Assembly (NCBI RefSeq): GCF_025370755.1
Contig: NZ_JAMXFC010000006.1
Coordinates: 124,001-188,000 of the forward strand
DNA length: 64,000 bases
Origin: Laspinema sp. D2d
GTDB taxonomy: Bacteria; Cyanobacteriota; Cyanobacteriia; Cyanobacteriales; Laspinemataceae
Direction of reading: 5' to 3'
Made by a program: the position numbers and the translations under genes
Shown: positions 48,107-57,673 of the stretch, in pieces
How the letters are laid out: every line of letters begins with the position of its first letter
Position numbering within the stretch: position 1 is the stretch's first letter
Notes under the pieces: generated by a model
Seen by the model: the letters and a program-made list of their open reading frames with translations, nothing else
Database searches by the model: none
What the model was told of the DNA's origin: nothing

Positions 48107-48628
48107 TCATTTATAATAATGCCCTTGAATTGCCACCACATTCGCTGACCATAACGTACAATCTGGCGGTGAACTCCCGGCAGGAACTAAAGTCCCTTCA
48201 ATCCGTTCCGGCGAAACCATCACCCCCTCAAATCTCATCATGCCACCTTGACAACAAGACCCCGTATAATACATCGTCCAGGTAACTCGATTTCCTTCAA
48301 CTGTCCCCAAGATTTCCGCATCTGAACAAGCATTTTGATCCACATTAAGAATTCGCCCCGATAATTCTATCCCGTTTTGTTGCAGGGATGTCACCATCGA
48401 GTAGTTGGGCTGGGTACTCACACTTAAGTCCGTATGTGCAGTCACCTCAATAGCCAGCCTCCATTGTCCACTCACAGGATCTACATTGTTTTGACTGATT
48501 TGGATAGACTGTTGTGCCGGTAAGGGTTTAATCTCTAAATCTCGGGCATCCGCACTCATGATACCAGCAAAAAACAGGAATCCCAAACTGAAAAAAACGC
48601 CAAGGGATTTTAATGAATTTAATCTCAC
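48107..48628 (-). CDS. Exported Cys-containing protein, unrecognised
   Basis: I do not recognise this family. The 173-aa product has a signal peptide (hydrophobic about 8-24, likely cleavage after SADA). The mature part reads as beta-strands (SGQWRLAIEV, GIELSGRILN, NRVTWTMYYTG, IEGTLVPAGS) with four Cys, two adjacent in GSCCQGG, suggesting disulfides or a metal site. Start GTG 48628 has GGAGG 9 nt upstream. It is followed by a dispersed repeat. Confidence 0.7.
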   Translation of the reverse strand: MRLNSLKSLGVFFSLGFLFFAGIMSADARDLEIKPLPAQQSIQISQNNVDPVSGQWRLAIEVTAHTDLSVSTQPNYSMVTSLQQNGIELSGRILNVDQNACSDAEILGTVEGNRVTWTMYYTGSCCQGGMMRFEGVMVSPERIEGTLVPAGSSPPDCTLWSANVVAIQGHYYK

Positions 48629-48741
48629 AATTATCCTCCGAGAACACCAAAGTTGATAGGTTCACCCTATGGGAGTTCTCGGGGAGGCGGATTTTTTTTG
48701 ACCTGATGTGAACTTTTATTAAAAAAACTTGTGTTTTAGCC

Positions 48742-49593
48742 CTATTTACGATATGTTCCACCATGCTGGGTACTCGGTACTTGCTCTCCCTTCCACCAAG
48801 CAAACCCACGCAGGGAGCGACTGGCACGGATACCCATCTTGTAATATTCGGCAAGGGCGCGATGAAAGGCGGTGGATTGTTGCCGAATCCCTGGATTTTT
48901 GAGCGCGACAAATTGGCAGACAAATAGGGTGAACCCAAACCAGGAAAAGGTCACTTTGTCATAAACAATCTGATTTTTGAGTTTATCCCCTGTCGAGGGT
49001 TTCTGTTCGGGATAACTGCCATCTTCGTTCAAATTTTCAAATTGCTCTTTTAGCAGTCCGGTTGCGGTTCGCCATTTCTTCACCGGAACGACATAATAGG
49101 GTTGTAACGACCATTCAACGGGTGCATTGACCTCTTCTTCCAGGGTTTTTGAAAACAATTCCCAGGGGGTGACAAAGGGATAGCGCGCTTTAAACCCGGG
49201 GGACAACAATTTATGCCAGAAGGGTAAAACCTGGAAGAATTTGGGATGTTTTTGAGTCTGTTGATAAATTGCCTGATGCCATGCTTGAATATGGGGATGA
49301 GCAATTTTAATCAGTTGCCATTGTTCTCGATAGAGATTGACTCTTGAGTTCATTAAGTCATGTTTATGTGGGGAAATTTTGCCCTGATCTAAAGTATCGG
49401 CAAGGGGATCACCCAATAATCGGCCACTAAATTTCGCCCGCCAACAGTCCGCAATCATCTCCTGATTCGTCCTGGAGTTATGCCATTCTGCCTGTTGTTC
49501 CGGGGTTTGACACTGTTCTAAGAGGCGATCGCGGGGTAAACTAGCGATTAACTGGGCAATTTTCTCCACTTCATCCGGGGTCATGGAGTTCAT
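48742..49593 (-). CDS. Hypothetical protein, unrecognised
   Basis: I do not recognise this 283-aa protein. It is Trp/His/Gln-rich and mostly helical, with no signal peptide and one moderately hydrophobic segment (SWFGFTLFVCQFVAL). ATG 49593 is used, with GAGG upstream; an ATG three codons inside is also possible. The product ends with a basic Gly/Thr tail. It is monocistronic by spacing. No enzyme motif is visible. Confidence 0.65.
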   Translation of the reverse strand: MNSMTPDEVEKIAQLIASLPRDRLLEQCQTPEQQAEWHNSRTNQEMIADCWRAKFSGRLLGDPLADTLDQGKISPHKHDLMNSRVNLYREQWQLIKIAHPHIQAWHQAIYQQTQKHPKFFQVLPFWHKLLSPGFKARYPFVTPWELFSKTLEEEVNAPVEWSLQPYYVVPVKKWRTATGLLKEQFENLNEDGSYPEQKPSTGDKLKNQIVYDKVTFSWFGFTLFVCQFVALKNPGIRQQSTAFHRALAEYYKMGIRASRSLRGFAWWKGEQVPSTQHGGTYRK

Positions 49594-49867
49594 GTTTTTG
49601 ACCTCAATCGCAGTTTTTCCCGTAATTTATACCTAAATTTATCCTAATTTATAGCTAAGTGAGGGGTGAGACACCTCATCAACCGCGCCTTAATTCCCTG
49701 TAAACCGCGAAATATCTTTGCTAATTATACCAGAGTGGGAATTTTTTGCAAGGACGCCGATCGCCTAAATATGACCAATATCTCACTCCCATTTGGGGTG
49801 AGCGATCGCTGCATTATGTCCCCAAAGCAGCGAAAATATAAATATAGCATTAAAGGAGAAAACTCCA

Positions 49868-50326
49868 ATGAAAGCCACCCTTTTAAAAATCGCTGCACTC
49901 TCAATCACCCTTTTATCTACCACCCCTGCTTTCGCACAAAATCTCACCCACATTAACCAATTAATCGAAACCAATCTCTGTGCCGCTTGTAACCTCGCCG
50001 GTGCCGACTTAAGCGGTGCCCATCTAATTGGTGCCGACTTGCGAAATGCGGACCTCTCTGGTGCTAATCTCCAAGATGTCAACCTCGAAGGTGCCGATTT
50101 AACCGGCGCAAATTTGCAAGGAGCCAATCTAAAAGGGGCCTTTATCAACAGCGCCACCTTAACCCGAACCAATCTCGAAGGCGTCAATCTCACCGATGCC
50201 AATCTCTCCTTTGCCGATCTATCCGATGCGAACTTAAGTGCTGCCAATTTGTCCAATATCAACTTAATCGGTGCCAATCTCCAGGATGCGGTCATTCCCA
50301 AAGAGATGTTAGGATTAGTTCAATAA
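49868..50326 (+). CDS. Exported pentapeptide-repeat protein
   Basis: This 152-aa protein has a Sec signal peptide (cleavage near AFAQN) and then about 20 pentapeptide repeats of the A(D/N)Lxx type, predicted to form a right-handed quadrilateral beta-helix. A short Cys-containing segment (NLCAACNLAGADL) precedes the repeats. The repeat pattern breaks in the last 10 residues. Start ATG 49868 has AAAGGAG 9 nt upstream. Exported pentapeptide proteins are common in cyanobacteria; their function is mostly unknown. Confidence 0.9.
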   Translation: MKATLLKIAALSITLLSTTPAFAQNLTHINQLIETNLCAACNLAGADLSGAHLIGADLRNADLSGANLQDVNLEGADLTGANLQGANLKGAFINSATLTRTNLEGVNLTDANLSFADLSDANLSAANLSNINLIGANLQDAVIPKEMLGLVQ

Positions 50327-50442
50327 ATGGGAATGATGGTAATAGACCTCAACAATAGCTGCGGTTCGTCCCTTCAAATGCTCCCCTTACCGCAGTTATT
50401 CGCACCCCCTTTTCCAGGGGATGCCCGGTTCAAACAGACATG

Positions 50443-50472
50443 GCGCGATCGCCTCTCACGGTGCGATCGCGC
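50443..50472. terminator. HIP1-pair inverted repeat between convergent genes
   Basis: GCGCGATCGC (50443-50452) and GCGATCGCGC (50463-50472) form a perfect 10-bp stem with a 10-nt loop between the convergent pentapeptide gene and sigF. It may terminate transcription, although no T run follows directly. Because HIP1 is itself palindromic, chance pairing is easier here. Confidence 0.35.
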
Positions 50473-50527
50473 TTGATACTACGTCTATTAATTCTTCTAT
50501 TTTTTTATACCCTAAGCAGTTTTGGAG

Positions 50528-51301
50528 CTATTCCGCTCCTCCCATCAATTTCTTGAGGGACGTTAGACCTTTTTTCACCCGACGAGAAACGGTTACAGAA
50601 CTAATCCCCATCCGTTCCGCTGTTTCTTTCTGGGTCAAATCATGCAGAAATACAAACTCTAGGACCTTGCGAGTCCCATCCTCTAGTTTGCCAAGGGCCA
50701 ACTGGAGGCGAATTTGGTCTTCCTGTGCTAACTGGAAACTACGATACCCGGCATCCGGCACTAATTCCCCAAGGGATGCTGCGCCTTCATCATCATCCTG
50801 CACTGGAGCATCCAAACTCAGGGGAGCTCGGTTGCGGCAGGCGAGTTTGATTTCTTGCCATTCGGTAACAGAAATTTTTAAAGCCGATGCCACTTCCCCA
50901 TCAGAAGGATGGCGATTTAGACTTTCTTGCAGTTTCTGGATTTCCTTGGTTGCCTGCCGTTGCAGGGTTAACCAATGGCGGGGAATCCGGACTGATGGAC
51001 TTTTATCCCGCAGATAATGTTGAATTTCCCCACGAATGTAGGGAACTGCAAAGGAACTGAATGCGTGTCCCTTCGACATATCAAACCGTTCGATCGCCCG
51101 AATCAAGCCCAAGCATCCCACTTGCAGGAGGTCGTCATAAGTTTCCGTACACTGTTGCATCCAGTGATGGACTTCTTTACGAACTAGCCCTATATTCAGT
51201 TGGACAATTCGATTCCGCAGATGGGTCGTAGGAGAAGTTTGGTATTCACGCAGGAGTTCCAAACTCTCACTCTTGAGTTCTTTGTTGACTGTTGTAAGCA
51301 T
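50528..51301 (-). CDS. sigF: RNA polymerase sigma factor SigF (group 3)
   Basis: This 257-aa sigma factor belongs to the SigB/SigF/SigG group. Region 2 is visible in CTETYDDLLQVGCLGLIRAIERF and SSFAVPYIRGEIQHYLRD, region 3 in HRHPSDGEVASALKI-like text, and region 4 in LTQKETAERMGISSVTVSRR, the DNA-binding helix-turn-helix. In cyanobacteria SigF controls pili, motility and stress genes. ATG 51301 starts the gene. The 16-nt element shared with the DUF928 upstream region lies 55 bp before it. A STAS protein, the usual anti-sigma antagonist type, is encoded 2.2 kb away. Confidence 0.95.
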   Translation of the reverse strand: MLTTVNKELKSESLELLREYQTSPTTHLRNRIVQLNIGLVRKEVHHWMQQCTETYDDLLQVGCLGLIRAIERFDMSKGHAFSSFAVPYIRGEIQHYLRDKSPSVRIPRHWLTLQRQATKEIQKLQESLNRHPSDGEVASALKISVTEWQEIKLACRNRAPLSLDAPVQDDDEGAASLGELVPDAGYRSFQLAQEDQIRLQLALGKLEDGTRKVLEFVFLHDLTQKETAERMGISSVTVSRRVKKGLTSLKKLMGGAE

Positions 51302-52110
51302 TTTGACACCCCGGTAGGTTGCTCCCTAGCCTAGTATCTTACAGGTTGGTGGTAGCCGCAGTGATCTCTAACACAGAATTTTTACTGAATTGATGACCTG
51401 GCCTTGTTTTGGCTCCCCCTTAATTCTACCGATAACCCCGGAAAATCTGAGGGGTTGGGAGGAAAGAAATTAGGGGGTTTTCAAGAGGCCGAAGAACTGA
51501 GGATGGATTGATAATTCCCCTTAGAGGTGATCATCCAACATTCAGCCTTTTCTACATCCTTTTCAACCTTGCGATCGGGCAGTTTTACTCATCAAGTCAG
51601 CGAGGACCCGTGCTAGACAACTGGACTGCTGCTGTTTTTGTTTCTGGCTAAGAGCTATTTTAACTTTTTTTGGCTTCATAGCAATAGCCACAATCATAAC
51701 TATACCGAATTAATGAATCAATCTCAGATAAAAATTGTGTAAAGATTTATGGAGGCAGGGCTTCAGGCCCCTTCTCTCGGACTAGGTATCGGTCGCAAAA
51801 ATGGGGTTCCTCCCCTAAATTGGGAAGCGATCGCCCCGAATCTTGATCCAAAACTCCAGGTTCTCAATCTAGGCAGTTCCCGCAGACTAGGGATTCGAGG
51901 TTAGGGCCTCCAGGTTTCTAGGAGCCTGGGACCCCTGATTTTTGATGAAATGCTGAAGTTTCTTAACAGAATGTTTAAAATTAGTGCCAATCTCGAAGCG
52001 AAATGGTAAATTAACACAGAACACCGATTGGGGGAGGATGACGATCGCCCCCGCTTCCGCTAACAATTACATAAACTGATATTTAGTTAATTAAGGAGCT
52101 GCGAACGATC
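51302..52110. other. Non-coding divergent interval between sigF and the coiled-coil gene
   Basis: 809 bp with no gene seen. It contains the shared 16-nt element near sigF and a small hairpin CCAGG...CCTGG around 51910-51930. No tRNA or known RNA was found. Confidence 0.5.
51356..51371 (-). promoter_or_regulatory. 16-nt element upstream of sigF shared with the DUF928 gene
   Basis: CCGCAGTGATCTCTAA is identical to 6455-6470, with similar flanking bases. It lies 55 bp upstream of the sigF start on the same relative strand as in the other copy. SigF may control its own gene and the other one, but this is only an inference from position. Confidence 0.4.
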
Positions 52111-52674
52111 GTGAGCCAATCAGAAACCCCGAGCCTACATTCCCTACAGGCAGAAGTATCTCAACTGCGCGAAGAGTTGCAGATGCGTGACCAGCTTGTC
52201 GAACAACTCTCCCAAGAACTCTTTCGGTTAGTCAAGGGCAATAACTCCCTACTCCCGGCATCTCAAGATGTCCCCGAGGAATACCTGGCTCAAATGCGGT
52301 CCTTGCGCGAACAACTGCAAGGGGTTGAGGAACAGGTGACCTTTTATCAAGAGCAGATTGCTCAAAAAGATGGGGAGGTTTATCATCTGCGCCAATCGGT
52401 TCAGGAATTGACCGATCGCGCCCGGATGCTGGAACAGGTGGTCCAGGAATTACCCGAAATTTATCGCCAGAAGTTCGCCGATCGCATGGAAGAAGTCAAA
52501 GACAAGGTGGAACGGCTGCAACGGGAAAACCGGCAACTCCATGCCGAACTCCAAAGTGTCAGCTATCGCTTGGCCGTTAGAAGCAAGCGCAAAACTGCTG
52601 GACATCTGGAGTTACCCAGCATTTCGGGCGGCGATAGCGGCGATATCAGTTTACCGTCCTTGGGCAATGCCTAG
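52111..52674 (+). CDS. Coiled-coil hypothetical protein
   Basis: A 187-aa soluble protein that is mostly coiled coil: Leu/Gln/Glu heptads from about residue 8 to 160 (LQAEVSQLREELQ, LREQLQGVEEQVTFYQEQI, VERLQRENRQLHAELQ). The tail is Gly/Ser-rich. The start is GTG 52111, with AAGGAG upstream. The stop overlaps the next ATG by 8 bp, so the two are translationally coupled. No known family was recognised; a scaffold or adaptor for the next protein is plausible. Confidence 0.8.
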   Translation: MSQSETPSLHSLQAEVSQLREELQMRDQLVEQLSQELFRLVKGNNSLLPASQDVPEEYLAQMRSLREQLQGVEEQVTFYQEQIAQKDGEVYHLRQSVQELTDRARMLEQVVQELPEIYRQKFADRMEEVKDKVERLQRENRQLHAELQSVSYRLAVRSKRKTAGHLELPSISGGDSGDISLPSLGNA

Positions 52675-53371
52675 TCGGGTCTGGATTGTTATCGAGGATG
52701 AGGCGTCAGCAATGGGGTTCCCCCAAGCTGACTCCGAGGCGATCGCCCGGATGGTGGAAGCCCTCCAAGGGGCGATCGCTCAAACCCATCCCGGTTGTGA
52801 GGTAAAGGCCGTCTCAATTTCTCACCTAAAAAACTTATCTACACCGGATAGTGAGGTACTTGTTTGTCCCTTAAGCCTCAACGTCCCCGACTCCGTAATC
52901 GGTCAGTTTCAGCCCCTGTATCGGGCTTGTCGGGATGTGGAAGGGTTGCGCACCTTAGTAGCGGAGCGGTGGCAGGTTACACCGGGAACCGGAAATCTCT
53001 GGTTGCCCGTAGTGCTGACGGCAAAAGGGCCGATTTATGGGGAGGCGATCGGACGGGCGGACCAGAACCAACCGGGCCTTGAAGAGATGGCCCCGTACAT
53101 CCAGCCGGTGCATTTGCCCGACCGTTGGCGACAACCGATTTATGCCTTGGGACGACGGCTGCTCCAGTGGCTAGAAGCGCCCCCGGCGACTTATTTAATT
53201 CAGTTTGGATGGGGTGAGGAGGGTCTCTGTTTCGATCGCCTCTGGCCCTTTCCAGGCATTCCCTCCCTAGGGAGTTTGGGGATTCAAGACCCGGATTTGT
53301 TGACCTGTCATTGGTACTGCCTGACAGGACAGCCGATTTATGACCTCACTATCGTTCCTCGGGTAAAGTGA
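52667..53371 (+). CDS. Hypothetical protein coupled to the coiled-coil gene
   Basis: I do not recognise this 234-aa protein. It is alpha/beta with hydrophobic strands (SRVWIVIEDE, SEVLVCPLSL, WLPVVLTAKG, ATYLIQFGWG) and Pro/Trp-rich loops, and has no signal peptide. A longer frame begins at 52541 inside the previous gene. ATG 52667 overlaps that gene's end by 8 bp and is the likely start. It converges on the STAS gene, with a hairpin between. Confidence 0.75.
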   Translation: MPSRVWIVIEDEASAMGFPQADSEAIARMVEALQGAIAQTHPGCEVKAVSISHLKNLSTPDSEVLVCPLSLNVPDSVIGQFQPLYRACRDVEGLRTLVAERWQVTPGTGNLWLPVVLTAKGPIYGEAIGRADQNQPGLEEMAPYIQPVHLPDRWRQPIYALGRRLLQWLEAPPATYLIQFGWGEEGLCFDRLWPFPGIPSLGSLGIQDPDLLTCHWYCLTGQPIYDLTIVPRVK

Positions 53372-53409
53372 GCCAATTTAAGTGAGAATTCAGCCGAAGC
53401 CCGAGCCAA

Positions 53410-53440
53410 TTGAGAGGGTAAATTTACCCGCTCCTCTCAA
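53410..53440. terminator. Hairpin between convergent genes before the STAS gene
   Basis: TTGAGAGG (53410-53417) and CCTCTCAA (53433-53440) form a perfect 8-bp stem, with the inner palindrome GGGTAAATTTACCC in the loop. It lies in the 113-bp gap between convergent genes and may stop both transcripts. Confidence 0.5.
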
Positions 53441-53484
53441 CCGATGGCTTGAGATAACACCCAGATGGTTAAAAGCCGAAGAAG

Positions 53485-53856
53485 TTAAGCGGCAGCGAGG
53501 TCAGAATTGGGGCTAGAAGAGGACAAATCGGGTGCGATCGCGGCCATCGCAGCTTCCTGGGTATCAAAAATTTCAAAGAGGCGATCAAGCTGCGTAATTT
53601 CAAAAATTACGCGAACCGGGCTTTTGAGATGGTAGATGGTGAGGCGGGACCCATGCTTTCTAGCGGTTCTCAGAGCCGAAACCAGGGTAAATAATCCAGG
53701 ACTGTCAATAATATCCACCTGACTCATGTCAATTGCGAATAACGTCCCGCGATCGCACTGGGCAACAGCTTGTTCGATGGTGGCGAGAGTTGCTTCATCT
53801 AAACAGGTTTGCGGCTGAAATACGATAGGTTGACGGATGGCTTGTGAGGACGTCAT
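53485..53856 (-). CDS. STAS domain protein, anti-sigma factor antagonist type
   Basis: This 123-aa single STAS domain protein resembles SpoIIAA/RsbV. Visible strands are LFAIDMSQVDIIDSPGLFTL and LTIYHLKSPVRVIFE. The usual phosphorylation loop DSxG is present as Asp51-Ser52-Pro-Gly, so Ser52 is the likely regulatory serine. Start ATG 53856 has a GAGGTAA upstream. Such proteins control anti-sigma kinases in partner-switching. No kinase or phosphatase is adjacent, but sigF, a sigma factor of the group usually regulated this way, is 2.2 kb away. Confidence 0.9.
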   Translation of the reverse strand: MTSSQAIRQPIVFQPQTCLDEATLATIEQAVAQCDRGTLFAIDMSQVDIIDSPGLFTLVSALRTARKHGSRLTIYHLKSPVRVIFEITQLDRLFEIFDTQEAAMAAIAPDLSSSSPNSDLAAA

Positions 53857-54349
53857 AGGTTTACCTCAAAAAATATCTTAACCAGGACTTGATAATAAAC
53901 ACGCACTGAAGAGTGCAGCACGCTATTTGTTCCAGCATCCATCTAATTTGCCTCATGAGGGTTGTCACCCATCACTGCTAAGTTGTGAATTCAATCACCC
54001 CGAACGCCAAAGTGACCGATGCTGGCTTTTATCAGTCCGATTCTAAGCGCTCTACTCACCCAAAGTAGGTAGCCTAGTACACTCTTTTAAAATTTAATAT
54101 AATTAACCTGTGTTTTAATCACTTAACAACATGGCACATTGACCCGCATCATCCGTAGGGAAGGTGCATAGCACTAGGGAGCAAGCTTCCTCCCACTCCT
54201 TTCACTCCTTTAAGGAATAATTTAATCCATGTAGACGCACTATATATTGAATAACTGAATATTGAATTATAGAACCCGTAGATAACCCTGATGGCAAAAG
54301 GCAAAAGATAACGCGCTTCTTTTGCCTTCTTACCATTTAAAGGGTGAGA
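53857..54349. other. Non-coding interval between argG and the STAS gene
   Basis: 493 bp with no gene seen. The argG terminator candidate is at 54298-54328. The middle (about 54060-54130 and 54240-54275) is AT-rich and should hold the STAS promoter. Confidence 0.5.
54298..54328 (-). terminator. Candidate argG terminator
   Basis: AAGGCAAAAG (54298-54307) and CTTTTGCCTT (54319-54328) form a perfect 10-bp stem with an 11-nt loop just past the argG stop. The T run on the minus strand is short (CTTTTGCC). Confidence 0.5.
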
Positions 54350-55555
54350 TTAGTTGCCTCTAACCTTCTCCGACCAAATCCGCGTCGGCAGACCCCAGAC
54401 ATAAATAAACCCTTCTGCTGCTTTATGGTCGAAAGTATCCTCCGCCCCATAAGTCGCCAGATCCGGCGCATAGAGAGACTGGCTGGACTTGCGCCCGACA
54501 ATATTTGCCGTTCCCTTGAACAGTTTAATCCGGACCGTGCCGGAGACGCGCTCTTGGGTCTTTTGAATGAACGCATCCAGGGCCATTTTGAGGGGACTAT
54601 ACCACTGACCGTTGTAAACCAATTGGCTGTAGGTTTCCTCGATGCCGCGCTTGTATTGGGTGACATCTTTGGTGAGGGTGAGACTTTCGATATCTCGGTG
54701 AGCCTGAATCAGAACCAAGAGGGCCGGGGATTCGTAGATTTCCCGAGATTTAATGCCTACTAGACGGTTTTCGATCATGTCGATACGTCCGACCCCGTGA
54801 CGACCCACCACCTCATTCAACTCCGTAATTAGGGCCACGGGAGAGAGGGCCTTGCCATTCACATGGGTGGGAAGACCTTCTTCAAAGGTGATTTCCACAT
54901 ATTCCGCTTCATTCGGAGTATCGGCGATCGCCTTCGTCATCACATAGATTTCTTCTTCCGGTTCAGTCCAGGGGTCTTCTAGGGGACCTGCTTCCACACT
55001 CCGTCCCAACAGATTACGGTCAATACTGTAGGGAGAGGACTTTTTCACCGGAGTGGGGATACCAAACTTTTCACCGTAGGCAATGGTTTCTTCCCGACTC
55101 ATGCCCCATTCCCGGGCTGGTGCGAGGACCTTGATATTGGGATTAAGCGCGGCGATCGACACATCAAACCGCACTTGGTCATTTCCCTTACCTGTACAGC
55201 CGTGGGCCACCGCATCGGCCCCATATTTTTCCGCCGCTTCCACCAGGATTTTAGCGATTAGGGGTCTAGCTAGGGCCGTTCCCAGGGGATAACGGTTTTC
55301 ATACAGCGCATTTGCTTGAATAGCGGGAAAAGCATAATCTTTAACAAAGATTTCCGTCACGTCTTCCACCAGGGAGATGCTGGCACCGGAGGTTAGAGCC
55401 TTTTCCTTAATCGGGCCAAGTTCTTCCCCTTGTCCCAAATCTGCCGCTAGGGTAATCACGTCTTCAACGCCCCACTCTTCTTTTAAGTAGGGAATGCAAA
55501 CGGAGGTATCAACTCCTCCAGAATATGCCAGGACGACTTTGGTAGCGCGACCCAT
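54350..55555 (-). CDS. argG: Argininosuccinate synthase
   Basis: This 401-aa enzyme joins citrulline and aspartate using ATP in arginine synthesis. The ATP pyrophosphatase loop YSGGVDTSV is at residues 11-19. Other family blocks are [43 protein letters not shown] and [21 protein letters not shown]. The length is normal for the family. It is monocistronic by spacing, and its start ATG 55555 is well placed. Confidence 0.98.
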   Translation of the reverse strand: MGRATKVVLAYSGGVDTSVCIPYLKEEWGVEDVITLAADLGQGEELGPIKEKALTSGASISLVEDVTEIFVKDYAFPAIQANALYENRYPLGTALARPLIAKILVEAAEKYGADAVAHGCTGKGNDQVRFDVSIAALNPNIKVLAPAREWGMSREETIAYGEKFGIPTPVKKSSPYSIDRNLLGRSVEAGPLEDPWTEPEEEIYVMTKAIADTPNEAEYVEITFEEGLPTHVNGKALSPVALITELNEVVGRHGVGRIDMIENRLVGIKSREIYESPALLVLIQAHRDIESLTLTKDVTQYKRGIEETYSQLVYNGQWYSPLKMALDAFIQKTQERVSGTVRIKLFKGTANIVGRKSSQSLYAPDLATYGAEDTFDHKAAEGFIYVWGLPTRIWSEKVRGN

Positions 55556-56039
55556 TACTTTTTGCCTCTACTGCAATACCGATCAATTGTTCATTATTCA
55601 CCAAGTTCTGCGGATTTCATAGCCTTTTTGTCAGGGATTCCCTAGATTTGTAGGGGAGGGATTTGGAAGTTTAGAGGGGAAATTTTAGGGGGTAGGGTTT
55701 AAGTTTTATCAAAGCGATTGAGTGGGGGTGACTCAAGGGGTTGAATCTCTAGGGGAGAGGGTTTTGAGGGGACTGACCCTGGAATTGAAGGAACTGCTGC
55801 GATCGCCGGGATGAAAAACCGGATCAAAAGTAGCAACAACTTTCCCATTTGCCCCAGCCGGAGTCTGTGATCGAAAGGGTAATCATCTGGGATTGGGGAA
55901 ACGGCGATCGCCTGATTTTCTCCTCGGGAGTGATTCTAGCTATCCCTATAGATCTTGCTCATTGGTGTGTTAGGGAAAATCCACTCATTTGGGAATCCCC
56001 ATTCAGTGTGAATGGGGAAAAAGAGCTTCTTGGTTAAAA
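55556..56039. other. Non-coding interval between the response regulator and argG
   Basis: 484 bp. The short open frames here have no family likeness. It must hold the argG promoter; no operator was recognised. Confidence 0.5.
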
Positions 56040-56438
56040 TTACGCGCTTTGCTTGTTAGTTTGGTATATTTCAGCCGCTGTTTGAACAAGTGCCTTGAGG
56101 TCTTGAGTATCAAACGGCTTACTGATGCATTTAAAAACATTAGCTTTATTCATCATATCTTCCGAGGCTTCTAGGGCATCCTCACTGTACCCAGTTAACA
56201 GAATGCCGATGGTATGGGGGAAACGAACTCTCGCCTTGCTCAACAATTCCAGACCCGTCATTTCCGGCATACTCTGATCCGTAATAATCACCGCCATTTC
56301 CCCTTCTGTATCCAGCAGGGCGATCGCATCGAGAGGGCTTTCTGCTCTGTGTACCTGAAAGTCACGGCGAAACGTCCTGTACAGTAAATCCAGGTTGTCT
56401 CGCTCATCATCCACTACCATGAGTCTAAGTTTGGACAT
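56040..56438 (-). CDS. Single-domain response regulator (receiver)
   Basis: This 132-aa protein consists of a receiver domain only. Acidic pair Asp10-Asp11, phosphoacceptor Asp54 in ITDQSMP, Thr82 in LLTGYS and Lys107 in ISKPFD are all present, so phosphorylation is expected. The ITDQSMPEMTG and MMNKANVFKCISKPF forms resemble receivers of RpfG/HD-GYP and hybrid kinases, but there is no output domain. No cognate kinase lies nearby. Confidence 0.92.
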   Translation of the reverse strand: MSKLRLMVVDDERDNLDLLYRTFRRDFQVHRAESPLDAIALLDTEGEMAVIITDQSMPEMTGLELLSKARVRFPHTIGILLTGYSEDALEASEDMMNKANVFKCISKPFDTQDLKALVQTAAEIYQTNKQSA

Positions 56439-56636
56439 AGATTAAAGTTGCTCCAGCCATCTCTACTTTCCCATTTTATTCGGATTCGGAGAAACTCTCG
56501 CGGAACCGATCGCGAACGAGAGACCACAGCTTGAGTGCAGCACCCTCCCCTTGGCATCTCAGAATAGCACTACGGGTCTATCTTCGATTGTTCTTCATTT
56601 TACTGGGGAATGTCCCCCGGTTGAGAAGGGGCTGAA

Positions 56637-56658
56637 AACCCCAATCCTCTCTGGGGTT
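56637..56658 (-). terminator. Weak hairpin past the EamA gene
   Basis: AACCCCA (56637-56643) and TGGGGTT (56652-56658) form a 7-bp stem with an 8-nt loop, 26 bp past the EamA stop. On the minus strand the stem is followed by only TTC, so the assignment is tentative. Confidence 0.35.
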
Positions 56659-56683
56659 GAACCAGGGACGCGGATCAAAGGGG

Positions 56684-57547
56684 TTAAAACACCGACATTA
56701 AAACAACTCCCAACAACATCGTGGTTGCTCCCCAGAAGCGATCGCGAATCCCCGACTCCTGAAACAGGAACTTACCCCACAACACCCCGAATAGAACACT
56801 GGTCCGTTTAATAGCGATCACCTGAACCACCAACGTTAGTTTCAGGGCCTGCATTTGAAACAGCACAGCGATCGCCGTACAGAATCCCATCAAACTCAAC
56901 CCCAGCCAATATTTGACAATCTGACCCCCCGGGTCCTGATATTGGCAGAACAATAAGGGAAATTGCAACAAGGCGATCGCTGAAAACACCGCAAAACTCC
57001 AAAATAAAGGCGAAGAATTTTGGACCCCCACCTTATCCACATTAGAAGTAATACTCCACAGAAACGCCACCCCTAACATTAATTTCGGCCCCCGTTCGCT
57101 CACCAGAGCCTGAAACGGTGCAAAATATCCCCGCCTGCGGTCCTGGAGATTTAACAAATAAGACCCACCGACAATCAACAGAATTCCCAACCCATCGGCC
57201 CAACTGAGCCATTCCCCCACAATAATGGGAGAAGTAATTGCCATAAACAGGGGAGAAAAGGCAATCAGGGGCAAACAGAGGGATAAATCCGAGGTACTAA
57301 TTGCCTGAATATAGAACAAAAAGGCGATCGCATTCAGCACACTCCCCACCCCCAGGGCCACCCAAAATTGACCCCCCAAATCCGGAATTCCTACCAAAAC
57401 TTGCACCGGCAGTAACACCAACGCCGTAAAAAATGACCAAGACCAAGCCACAATCGTTGCATCGATATTTCGTAGGGTTTTTTTCCCTAAAACATCTTTG
57501 AGCGACGTAAAAAAAGCCGTTGAAATTGCTAAAAAAAACCAGAGCAT
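56684..57547 (-). CDS. EamA/DMT family transporter
   Basis: This 287-aa membrane protein has about ten hydrophobic helices in two EamA repeats (about 1-130 and 150-287). The first repeat begins MLWFFLAISTAFFTSLKDVL and ends in WADGLGILLIVGGSYLLNL; the second ends in FWGATTMLLGVVLMSVF with a FLFQESG turn typical of the family. EamA proteins are drug/metabolite exporters, and the substrate cannot be told from sequence. It is divergent from the TRAP binding protein gene across 126 bp. Confidence 0.88.
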   Translation of the reverse strand: MLWFFLAISTAFFTSLKDVLGKKTLRNIDATIVAWSWSFFTALVLLPVQVLVGIPDLGGQFWVALGVGSVLNAIAFLFYIQAISTSDLSLCLPLIAFSPLFMAITSPIIVGEWLSWADGLGILLIVGGSYLLNLQDRRRGYFAPFQALVSERGPKLMLGVAFLWSITSNVDKVGVQNSSPLFWSFAVFSAIALLQFPLLFCQYQDPGGQIVKYWLGLSLMGFCTAIAVLFQMQALKLTLVVQVIAIKRTSVLFGVLWGKFLFQESGIRDRFWGATTMLLGVVLMSVF

Positions 57548-57673
57548 GGGGAGTTTAGAGTTTAGAGTTTAAATGGGTGATAAAATCAGGATCCCGGACA
57601 AACCTTCGGACGTAGATCATCCGGTGTTTGCCAGCGCAAAACCCTCAACCCTCCTGCAAGGTAAAAACACACT

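Noticed and set aside
49666-49956. 96-aa open frame overlapping the pentapeptide gene
   Set aside because: It overlaps the start of a clear exported pentapeptide gene in another frame.
55849-56037. 62-aa open frame before the response regulator gene
   Set aside because: No family likeness, no ribosome-binding site, and it contains a HIP1 site by chance.
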